NCBI GenBank assembly: GCA_934317215.1
Contig: CAKREH010000031.1
Location: 1-42,933, forward strand
DNA length: 42,933 nt
Reading direction: 5' to 3'
Source: an uncultured Roseburia sp.
Lineage (GTDB): Bacteria > Bacillota > Clostridia > Lachnospirales > Lachnospiraceae
A model generated the notes under the pieces. That model was not told the DNA's origin, made no database searches, and saw only the letters and a program-made list of their open reading frames with translations. Below, in pieces: positions 36,206-42,933 of the stretch. The translations under genes and the position numbers were made by a program. Each line of letters starts with the position of its first letter. Position 1 is the stretch's first letter.

Positions 36206-39200
36206 TTAACCTCTCGTGTTTGCATAGAATGCTTCAATCTGCGCCTGTTCCGAGGATAAACCTTTCTCCTCCATCTGAACGATCGCCATCAGCATCCGGT
36301 TATAATCGTATGGAATGACCTTTTTGAATTTCGGCAGATATTCGCTGAAATTGTCAAGGATCTCTTTTCCTTTCTCGGAATTGGTCAATGCCACATGCTC
36401 TTTGATCATATCCTTTAATTCCATAACGTCATATTTATTGGATATTTCTTCGGAAAATACCATTTCTTTGTTCATTCTTGTATACAGATCATTGTCCTCG
36501 TCGAGCACATATGCGATACCGCCGCTCATACCTGCTGCAAAGTTCTTTCCAGTCTTACCAAGGACTACGACACGTCCACCGGTCATGTACTCACATCCAT
36601 GATCACCGACTCCCTCAACAACTGCGGATGCACCGGAGTTGCGGACACAGAAACGTTCGCCTGCGACACCGCTGATAAATGCTTTTCCGCTGGTTGCACC
36701 ATAGAGGGCAACATTACCGATGATGATATTCTCATCTTTTTTGTATTTCACGCCTGCCGGTGCATAGACAACCAGTTTTCCACCGGAAAGTCCCTTTCCA
36801 AAGTAATCGTTCGAATCTCCGATTAATTCCAGGGTCAGTCCTTTCGGGATAAATGCACCAAAACTCTGTCCGCCTGCGCCGCTGCATTTTACGATAAAAG
36901 TATCTTCCGGGAGTCCCTCGCCGCCGTATTTCTTCGTGATCTCGGAACCGAAAATTGTACCGAAAGAACGGTCGGTGTTGGTCACTTCCACGTCAATGCT
37001 TCTGCGCTGCTGTTTCTCGAGTGCCGGTCCTAACTGTTTTAAGAGCACTGTGATATCTTTTGATTTTTCCAGTTCGAAATCATAAACCTGTTTCGGATCA
37101 AAGATGACTTTCTTTTTCTGGTCTGCAAACGGGTTATTTAAGATCTTAGAAAGATCAATCTCCTTCTCCCTTCCGCTTAAGTCCTCACGAACCTTTAACA
37201 GATCGCTTCTGCCGACCATCTCATCGATCGTCTTACAGCCGAGTTTTGCCATGTACTCTCTAAGCTCTGCTGCAATAAAACGCATGAAGTTCTCAACATA
37301 CTCCGGTTTTCCTGCAAAACGTTTACGGAGTTCCGGGTTCTGTGTTGCAATACCTGCCGGACAGGTATCTAGGTTACATACACGCATCATGACACAGCCT
37401 AAAGTTACAAGCGGAGCGGTTGCAAAGCCGTATTCCTCTGCGCCGAGCAGTGCTGCGATCGCAACGTCACGTCCGCTCATCAGCTTACCGTCTGTCTCAA
37501 TGCGGACTTTGTTTCTAAGTCCATTCATGATCAGTGTCTGGTGTGTCTCGGAAAGTCCAAGTTCCCATGGAAGTCCTGCATTGTGGATGGAACTTGCCGG
37601 AGCTGCACCGGTACCGCCGTCATAACCGGAGATCAGTACAACTTGTGCACCTGCTTTTGCAACACCTGCTGCGACTGTACCAACACCTGCCTCAGATACA
37701 AGTTTTACGGTAATTCTCGCATCACGGTTTGAGTTCTTTAAGTCGAAGATCAACTGCTCAAGATCCTCGATGGAGTAAATATCGTGATGTGGCGGTGGAG
37801 AGATCAGAGCCACACCCGGAGTGGAAAGTCTGGTCTTTGCGATCCACGGATAAACTTTTTTGCCCGGAAGATGTCCGCCTTCACCAGGTTTTGCACCCTG
37901 TGCCATCTTGATCTGGATCTCCTGTGCACTGACTAAATACTGGCTGGTAACACCGAAACGTCCGGATGCAACCTGTTTGATCGCAGAACAGCGGTTGACA
38001 CTGCTGTTTTTACTTGCGATACGCTCTGCATCCTCACCACCTTCACCAGAGTTGGATTTTCCGTGCAGACGGTTCATTGCGATTGCAAGCGTCTCATGTG
38101 CCTCCTGTGAAATGGAACCATAAGACATCGCACCTGTTTTAAATCTCTGTACAATGGAGTCAACACTCTCTACTTCCTCAAGCGGTACACCTTTTTTCGG
38201 GTAATTGAAATCCATCAGTCCACGCAGTGTGATCTCTCTTTCTTCCTTATTAACCAGATCCGTGTACTGTTTGAACAGTTCATAGTCACCGCGTCTGGTT
38301 GCCTCCTGTAACAGATGGATCGTTGCCGGGTTGTAAAGATGCGGGTCTGCTCCGCTTCTCATCTTATGGCGTCCGCGGCTCTCTAATGTCAGATCAGATT
38401 CAAGTCCGAGTGGATCGTAGGCTGCGGAATGAAGCTCATTGACATCATTTTCAATATCCTTTAATGTAATACCGCCAATACGGCTGACCGTGTTGGTAAA
38501 ATATTTGTCAATGACATTTTTATCAATACCGATCGCTTCAAAGATCTTAGAACCCTCGTAAGACTGGATCGTGGAGATACCCATCTTGGATGCGATCTTT
38601 ACGATACCGTTTAAGATCGCATTGTTGTAATCCTGTACTGCTGCATAGTAATCTTTGTCAAGCATATGCTCGTCCACAAGCTGTTTTACCGTATCCTGTA
38701 CCAGATATGGGTTGATCGCGCACGCACCATAACCGAGCAGTGTTGCAAAATGATGTACCTCTCTCGGTTCGCCGGACTCTAAGATCATCGCAACCGATGT
38801 TCTCTTTTTCGTTCTTACCAGATGCTGCTGTAAGGCAGATACTGCAAGCAGTGAAGGGATCGGAACATGGTTCTCATCGATTCCACGGTCGGAAAGGATC
38901 AGGATGTTTGCGCCATCTCTGTATGCACGGTCGGCTTCCACAAACAGACGGTCGATCGCCTTTTCAAGGCTTGTGTTTTTATAGTAAATGATCGGGATCA
39001 CTTCTACTTTAAATCCCGGCACCTTCATGGCTTTGATCTTCATCAGGTCTGTGTTGGTCAAAATCGGGTTATTTACTTTTAATACCTGGCAGTTCTCTGC
39101 CTTCTCCTCTAAGAGGTTACCGTCTTCACCAATATAGACTGTCGTGGATGTTACAACTTTCTCACGGATCGAGTCGATCGGCGGGTTTGTTACCTGCGCA

Positions 39201-40780
39201 AACAGCTGTTTGAAATAGTTGAATAATGGCTGATGGTCACTTGCAAGTGCAGCAAGCGGTGTATCAATACCCATGGCAGAGGTGCCCTCGCCGCCGTTCT
39301 TTGCCATCGGAAGGATCGCTTCACGCAGGGACTCGAATGTATAACCGAAAGCTTTCTGCATTCTCTGGCGCTCTTCCTTGGTGTATTCCGGCACACGCTC
39401 GTTCGGGATTTTTAGATCTTCCAGTTTTAAGAGGTTGCGGTCAAGCCATTCACCGTATGGCTGTTTGTTTGCATAAGTTTCTTTCAACTCGTCATCGTCG
39501 ATCACGCGGCCTGCAACGGTATCAACCAGAAGCATTTTACCAGGACGCAGGCGCTCTTTTACGAGAATCTTTGTCGGATTGATATCAAGTACACCGACCT
39601 CGGAGGAGAGGATCAGATAATCATCATCTGTAATGTAGTAACGGGAAGGACGCAGACCGTTGCGGTCAAGCACTGCTCCCATCATATCACCGTCAGAGAA
39701 CAGAATCGATGCAGGTCCGTCCCACGGCTCCATCATCGTCGCATAATACTGATAGAAATCTTTTTTCTTCTGTGACATGATGCGGTTGTTTGCCCATGGC
39801 TCCGGGATCATGATCATAACTGCAAGTGGAAGTTCCATGCCGCTCATAACCAGAAATTCCAAGGTATTATCAAGCATTGCGGAGTCGGAACCCTCGGAAT
39901 TGATAACCGGAAGCACCTTCTGCAGTTCTCCTTTTAAATGCTCGGATTCCATCGTCTCCTCGCGGGCAAGCATCTTGTCCGCATTACCTTTGATTGTGTT
40001 GATTTCACCGTTATGCACGATAAAACGGTTCGGATGCGCTCTCTCCCAGCTTGGATTCGTGTTCGTGGAGAAACGGGAGTGCACGGTTGCGATCGCTGAT
40101 TCGTAATCTTTATCCTGTAAGTCAGCAAAGAATAAGCGAAGCTGCTCTACTAAGAACATACCTTTGTATACGATGGTTCTGCTGGATAAAGAAACCACAT
40201 AAGTATCATCGTTGGACTGTTCAAAAACACGTCTTGCCACATACAGTTTGCGGTCAAAATCAAGTCCCTTTGCCACTTCTGCCGGACGTTTGACAAAGCC
40301 CTGCATAATATACGGCATACAATCAACTGCTTTCTGTCCGAGTTTGGTCGGATCGGTTGGAACTTCTCTCCATCCTAAGAACTCCATTCCTTCCTTGTTC
40401 ACAATGACCTCAAACATTTTCTTCGCCTGGTTGCGTTTTAATTCATCCTGCGGGAAGAAAAACATGCCGACACCGTAGTCTCTCTCCTCTCCAAGCTCGA
40501 TTCCAAGTGGTTTTGTCACTTTCGAGAAAAACTTGTGTGATACCTGAAGCAGAATACCAACACCGTCACCTGTCTTGCCCTCTGCATCTTTACCTGCTCT
40601 GTGTTTCAAGTTTTCTACGATCTTTAATGCATTCTCTACCGTTGCATGTGTCTTGATTCCCTTGATATTGACAACAGCACCGATACCGCAGTTATCATGT
40701 TCAAATCTCGGATCATACATTCCGGTTTCTGTCTTACAGCTGCCCGCTGCAGAAAAACGGTCTAATTTCTGCTCTTTCAT
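36206..40780 (-). CDS. gltB: Glutamate synthase large subunit
   Basis: A 1524-residue ferredoxin-like glutamate synthase large chain. Its class II amidotransferase domain has the nucleophile C31 in HDNCGIGAVV after a 30-residue propeptide. The central and FMN-binding synthase domains contain PGEGGHLPGKK and SGYDGGTGAAP. The 3Fe-4S cysteines are CVMMRVCNLDTC. The C-terminal GXGXG beta-helix contains GNVALYGATSG. I chose the ATG at 40780 because AAGGAAG precedes it by 6 bases; the frame opens 8 codons further upstream. It is the first gene of gltBD. Confidence 0.97.
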   Translation of the reverse strand: MKEQKLDRFSAAGSCKTETGMYDPRFEHDNCGIGAVVNIKGIKTHATVENALKIVENLKHRAGKDAEGKTGDGVGILLQVSHKFFSKVTKPLGIELGEERDYGVGMFFFPQDELKRNQAKKMFEVIVNKEGMEFLGWREVPTDPTKLGQKAVDCMPYIMQGFVKRPAEVAKGLDFDRKLYVARRVFEQSNDDTYVVSLSSRTIVYKGMFLVEQLRLFFADLQDKDYESAIATVHSRFSTNTNPSWERAHPNRFIVHNGEINTIKGNADKMLAREETMESEHLKGELQKVLPVINSEGSDSAMLDNTLEFLVMSGMELPLAVMIMIPEPWANNRIMSQKKKDFYQYYATMMEPWDGPASILFSDGDMMGAVLDRNGLRPSRYYITDDDYLILSSEVGVLDINPTKILVKERLRPGKMLLVDTVAGRVIDDDELKETYANKQPYGEWLDRNLLKLEDLKIPNERVPEYTKEERQRMQKAFGYTFESLREAILPMAKNGGEGTSAMGIDTPLAALASDHQPLFNYFKQLFAQVTNPPIDSIREKVVTSTTVYIGEDGNLLEEKAENCQVLKVNNPILTNTDLMKIKAMKVPGFKVEVIPIIYYKNTSLEKAIDRLFVEADRAYRDGANILILSDRGIDENHVPIPSLLAVSALQQHLVRTKKRTSVAMILESGEPREVHHFATLLGYGACAINPYLVQDTVKQLVDEHMLDKDYYAAVQDYNNAILNGIVKIASKMGISTIQSYEGSKIFEAIGIDKNVIDKYFTNTVSRIGGITLKDIENDVNELHSAAYDPLGLESDLTLESRGRHKMRSGADPHLYNPATIHLLQEATRRGDYELFKQYTDLVNKEEREITLRGLMDFNYPKKGVPLEEVESVDSIVQRFKTGAMSYGSISQEAHETLAIAMNRLHGKSNSGEGGEDAERIASKNSSVNRCSAIKQVASGRFGVTSQYLVSAQEIQIKMAQGAKPGEGGHLPGKKVYPWIAKTRLSTPGVALISPPPHHDIYSIEDLEQLIFDLKNSNRDARITVKLVSEAGVGTVAAGVAKAGAQVVLISGYDGGTGAAPASSIHNAGLPWELGLSETHQTLIMNGLRNKVRIETDGKLMSGRDVAIAALLGAEEYGFATAPLVTLGCVMMRVCNLDTCPAGIATQNPELRKRFAGKPEYVENFMRFIAAELREYMAKLGCKTIDEMVGRSDLLKVREDLSGREKEIDLSKILNNPFADQKKKVIFDPKQVYDFELEKSKDITVLLKQLGPALEKQQRRSIDVEVTNTDRSFGTIFGSEITKKYGGEGLPEDTFIVKCSGAGGQSFGAFIPKGLTLELIGDSNDYFGKGLSGGKLVVYAPAGVKYKKDENIIIGNVALYGATSGKAFISGVAGERFCVRNSGASAVVEGVGDHGCEYMTGGRVVVLGKTGKNFAAGMSGGIAYVLDEDNDLYTRMNKEMVFSEEISNKYDVMELKDMIKEHVALTNSEKGKEILDNFSEYLPKFKKVIPYDYNRMLMAIVQMEEKGLSSEQAQIEAFYANTRG

Positions 40781-40900
40781 CTTCAACTTCCTTTCTCCAT
40801 CCACTCATCTGTCTTTGTCTGAAAAACAGTTGTCTTTTGTCGGATTTGTTATGTATTAATATACAACTTTCATATCCGTTTGTCTACCAGTTTTTTCTTT

Positions 40901-40932
40901 ATATTATCTGATAATATGATAATTATGTGCAA
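40901..40932 (-). promoter_or_regulatory. Candidate gltB promoter with overlapping palindrome
   Basis: On the minus strand TTGCAC (40927-40932) and GATAAT (40903-40908) are 18 bp apart. The -10 is embedded in the perfect 17-base palindrome ATATTATCtGATAATAT (plus strand 40901-40917). A nitrogen regulator could bind there. The region is very AT-rich, so chance is possible. Confidence 0.35.
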
Positions 40933-41000
40933 TGTATATATATTATCTGTCTTTTTGTTTTATTTTTGCTTTAATCAGCATTCATGCAAACAATTTCATA

Positions 41001-41043
41001 AAAAAAAAGATGCAAAAAAATTTCATTAATTTCTCTGCATCTT
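41001..41043 (-). terminator. Terminator after the YczE-like remnant
   Basis: On the minus strand an AAGATGCA/TGCATCTT stem with an AT-rich loop is followed by a run of T (41001-41008). Confidence 0.65.
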
Positions 41044-41114
41044 CGCATTTTTATTATTTCTATTGAATTGTGTTTAAATTGTATCTGTATCTTTCCGCTC
41101 TTTTACCTGCAGAT

Positions 41115-41444
41115 CTATGCTTCCATGCCTGCCAGTTCATCCATTTTTCTTTTCAGACAATGGTTAAAGACTGCGATCACACGCCCAACGCCGATCACTG
41201 CCACCACCGTTCCAAGTCCGATTCCGATCAGATGTCCCTGACAGATCAGCCCGACTGTGATCGTGATACAGATGTTGAAGAGGTCAAAACAGTTTTTGGT
41301 AAATCCCACACTCTTATGTACCGCGTCTGCGATCGCCTGCACGATCCCGTCTCCCGGATTCGGGATCAGACGCATGTTAAGCGACATCGCTGCTCCCACT
41401 CCGATCAGCACGATCGCAAGCAGTAAAAATAAAAATATGTTCAT
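41115..41444 (-). pseudogene. 3'-half remnant of a YczE/DUF6198-type membrane protein gene
   Basis: The remaining 109 residues match only the second half of the roughly 220-residue YczE/YitT-like family: a hydrophobic helix (FLFLLLAIVLIGVGAAM), then IPNPGDGIVQAIAD, KNCFDLFNICITITVG and GIGLGTVVAVIGVGRVI. The first four or so membrane segments are absent. The sequence directly upstream is the 3' end of an unrelated lipoprotein gene, which stops 16 bp before. No ribosome site precedes the ATG at 41444. The open frame extends further upstream, but that part lies inside the lipoprotein gene in another frame. Confidence 0.7.
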
Positions 41445-41460
41445 GTTCCATTGCCTTGCT

Positions 41461-42336
41461 CTAATAATTTCTTTCCCAGATCTGGTCAAAGAAGTCATTT
41501 CCCTCCAGTGTTTTCCCATCACAACTATACAAAGCACCATTATCAATGTTAAGTGACAGAAGAAGCGTGGAATCATCCAGGTATGGCGTCATTTTTTCCT
41601 TTAAAAGCGGGACGACATCTTCCCTGTGTGTACATTCGTTCCAGTCCTGGTGTTCATCCTTGTCAACTGCAAATTCAACGCCATAGGTGTCTTCTATCAC
41701 GATTCCCTTTTCATCATCCACATAAAAGGCTGCAAAGTCATATTGGGCAGTTCCCTGCATTTCGTAGGTCATGCTTATGAGCAGATAGTCCAGACCATCT
41801 TTTTTTGAAAGACATATTGTTCCATTGCCTGCATGTGACAGGTGGAAGTTTCGGCTGATAAACCGCGGATGACTCTCATATTCTCCGTTTTTTGTTCCAC
41901 GATATACTTTCACATAACATCCATACGAACTGTTGCTTACAACATCGTCTACCGATGCATCTGGCTCACTGCCATATCCAACTACGGAAATGAGATCCGC
42001 AATCCCATCGTGTGTGAGATCTGCCGTTGTCTCAAATATAGGCACTTCATATGCATCTTTCCCCGGATAATCTGAGTTATAGTAGTTACCCTCTTCCCCT
42101 AACTGACCGATATCGCCGTAGGTGGAATAGACATATTCCTGATTTTCCACGATATATTTTTCTGTTTCTGCATTGGAAGCAGATTCGGTAGTTTCAGAGA
42201 TTTCTGTCTCTTTCGCACTTTCTGTTTTTAAGTTTGCAGATATCTCTTCCGTGTTTTCTGCTGCTTTTCCGCACCCGGTGAAACAGCCGCACGCAAGTGC
42301 AGAAACAATCACAGTCATCATTAATTTATGTTTCAT
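41461..42336 (-). CDS. Lipoprotein of unknown function
   Basis: A 291-residue exported protein. The signal peptide ends in a lipobox (CFTGCGK), followed by a Glu/Thr/Ser-rich linker. The mature part (FETTADLTHDGIADLISVVGYG and further) resembles VCBS/FG-GAP-like calcium-binding strands, with Asp-rich turns, but I cannot name a family. The ATG at 42336 follows GAGGTGGGG. It overlaps the end of the acetyltransferase gene by ATGA, so the two are co-translated. Its stop is next to the YczE-like remnant, so the far C-terminus could have been altered by the same rearrangement. Confidence 0.75.
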   Translation of the reverse strand: MKHKLMMTVIVSALACGCFTGCGKAAENTEEISANLKTESAKETEISETTESASNAETEKYIVENQEYVYSTYGDIGQLGEEGNYYNSDYPGKDAYEVPIFETTADLTHDGIADLISVVGYGSEPDASVDDVVSNSSYGCYVKVYRGTKNGEYESHPRFISRNFHLSHAGNGTICLSKKDGLDYLLISMTYEMQGTAQYDFAAFYVDDEKGIVIEDTYGVEFAVDKDEHQDWNECTHREDVVPLLKEKMTPYLDDSTLLLSLNIDNGALYSCDGKTLEGNDFFDQIWERNY

Positions 42337-42761
42337 TTTCCCCACCTCATAATATACTCTTTTTCATCCGTATTTTCATCCGTTTCTTCCGCCTGGATCA
42401 GAAAATTTTCTCTCAGATAAAAATGCACCGCTCGCGCATTCTTTTGATATACGCCTAAACACAGCTCTATTTTCCTGTTCTTTACGTAATCCATCAGCCG
42501 TTTTCCAATTCCATTCGACTGTACAGTTTCTTTCACAAACAGTCCTTCTACATATTGGTCGTTTATCCCGATAAAACCTGCGATCTGACCATTCTTCTCG
42601 TCTTCATATACATATACTTCTGCTTCCGGCAGAATCTGTTTTACCATTTCATAGTTGCCGGTCCAATATTCCTTCTCTATAAAACTATGTGCCTTGATGT
42701 TTGTCTCAAGCCATATCTGTAAAACATCAGATATATCCTTTTCTTCCATTTTTCTTATCAT
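42333..42761 (-). CDS. GNAT-family N-acetyltransferase
   Basis: A 142-residue acetyl-CoA-dependent acetyltransferase. It shows the GNAT acetyl-CoA loop (VKETVQSNGIGKRLMDYV), the strand GQIAGFIGI before it, and the C-terminal YQKNARAVHFYLRENF motif. It resembles YjaB/YiaC-like members. GGGG-type purines precede the ATG. The substrate is unknown. It overlaps the lipoprotein gene by four bases. Confidence 0.9.
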   Translation of the reverse strand: MIRKMEEKDISDVLQIWLETNIKAHSFIEKEYWTGNYEMVKQILPEAEVYVYEDEKNGQIAGFIGINDQYVEGLFVKETVQSNGIGKRLMDYVKNRKIELCLGVYQKNARAVHFYLRENFLIQAEETDENTDEKEYIMRWGK

Positions 42762-42933
42762 ATACTTACCCCATTTCTACTTTCATCTTAGTGCACTACA
42801 AAGATATCTCTTTTCCCGCTCCATATCGCTCATAAAAATTTCATTTTTCCCTATTGAGATTCGGGTGTCAAAAGGTGGTTCATAACTTAGCGATTGTCAA
42901 ATTGCACAAAGCCGAGACTGTTTTTGTGACTTT

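Larger units (their letters stand above)
40781..41114. other. 334-bp intergenic region before gltB
   Basis: No gene is visible. It contains the gltB leader and candidate promoter, a long AT-rich stretch, and a terminator for the genes upstream. I see no glutamine riboswitch or T-box by eye. Confidence 0.6.

Noticed and set aside
37104..37625. Open frame of 173 codons on the plus strand inside gltB
   Set aside because: It is antisense to the conserved synthase domain of gltB, with no recognisable domain or ribosome site. It is a by-product of codon bias.
41115..41576. 153-codon frame as the true YczE-like gene
   Set aside because: Its first 44 codons overlap the lipoprotein gene in another frame and show no membrane segment of the family.
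42762..42933. Search for a partial gene at the right edge
   Set aside because: No open frame with recognisable content or start signals is seen in these 172 bases.
1..42933. CRISPR arrays, tRNA or rRNA genes, prophage structural genes, attachment-site repeats
   Set aside because: None was found by eye. The defence genes are not accompanied by an integrase or phage structural genes within the window.

Overview
The window looks like a chromosomal segment of a gut-type Firmicute, most likely Lachnospiraceae (Roseburia/Agathobacter-like). This rests on the combination of a DUF4364 protein, a YhcC-type radical SAM protein, a PepF-type M3 peptidase, a YesM/YesN-type two-component pair next to a Ytf-type sugar importer, strong GGAGG ribosome sites and moderate-to-low GC. 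The species is not determinable by eye. No rRNA, tRNA or CRISPR array was seen.

Positions 1-8.5 kb (accessory, partly decayed). All genes are on the minus strand. Read in coding direction they are: a decayed helicase/NUDIX pair, a SAM methyltransferase, a PLD-SF2 helicase-DUF3427 protein, a nitroreductase, a transglutaminase-like protein, an IS200-type element, a second SF2 helicase that has lost its 5' half next to that element, and an intact MutT-like NUDIX gene. The decayed pair at 7959-8505 is a collapsed copy of the helicase-NUDIX pair at 97-2587. Its NUDIX end still overlaps the methyltransferase start by ATGA. This implies an ancestral operon helicase A - NUDIX - methyltransferase - PLD helicase B, a plausible DNA-targeting defence module.

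Positions 8.5-18.5 kb (defence island). A 1250-residue STAND NTPase with an N-terminal PD-(D/E)XK-like domain (Avs-like) and a Vsr mismatch endonuclease lie on the minus strand. Divergent from them are an XRE controller and a C5 cytosine methyltransferase. Convergent with the methyltransferase is a three-gene operon: a PLD-type restriction endonuclease with an intact HKD site (B), a Z1-domain ATPase, and a second NgoFVII-like subunit whose PLD catalytic residues are gone (A). Together these look like an unusual ATP-dependent C5 restriction-modification system.

Positions 18.5-25.2 kb (housekeeping). On the plus strand are malic enzyme, a YhcC-like radical SAM protein, a DUF4364 regulator-like protein and a flavin reductase, ending in a strong terminator. 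On the minus strand are an M3 oligoendopeptidase and an unrecognised coiled-coil membrane protein with four 11-residue repeats.

Positions 25.2-34.5 kb (sugar uptake). A response regulator (AraC output) and a YesM-type histidine kinase precede a galactofuranose-type ABC importer (ytfQ, ytfR, ytfT, yjfF). A second, diverged YtfQ-like lipoprotein closes the cluster. The promoter before ytfQ has a good -10, a poor -35 and direct repeats just upstream, as expected for activation by the response regulator.

Positions 34.6-42.9 kb. The glutamate synthase genes (gltB, gltD) end in a strong terminator. Upstream of them lie a GNAT acetyltransferase, a lipoprotein and a 3'-half remnant of a YczE/DUF6198-type membrane protein gene.

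All functional calls come from reading motifs and family resemblance. No database search was run.
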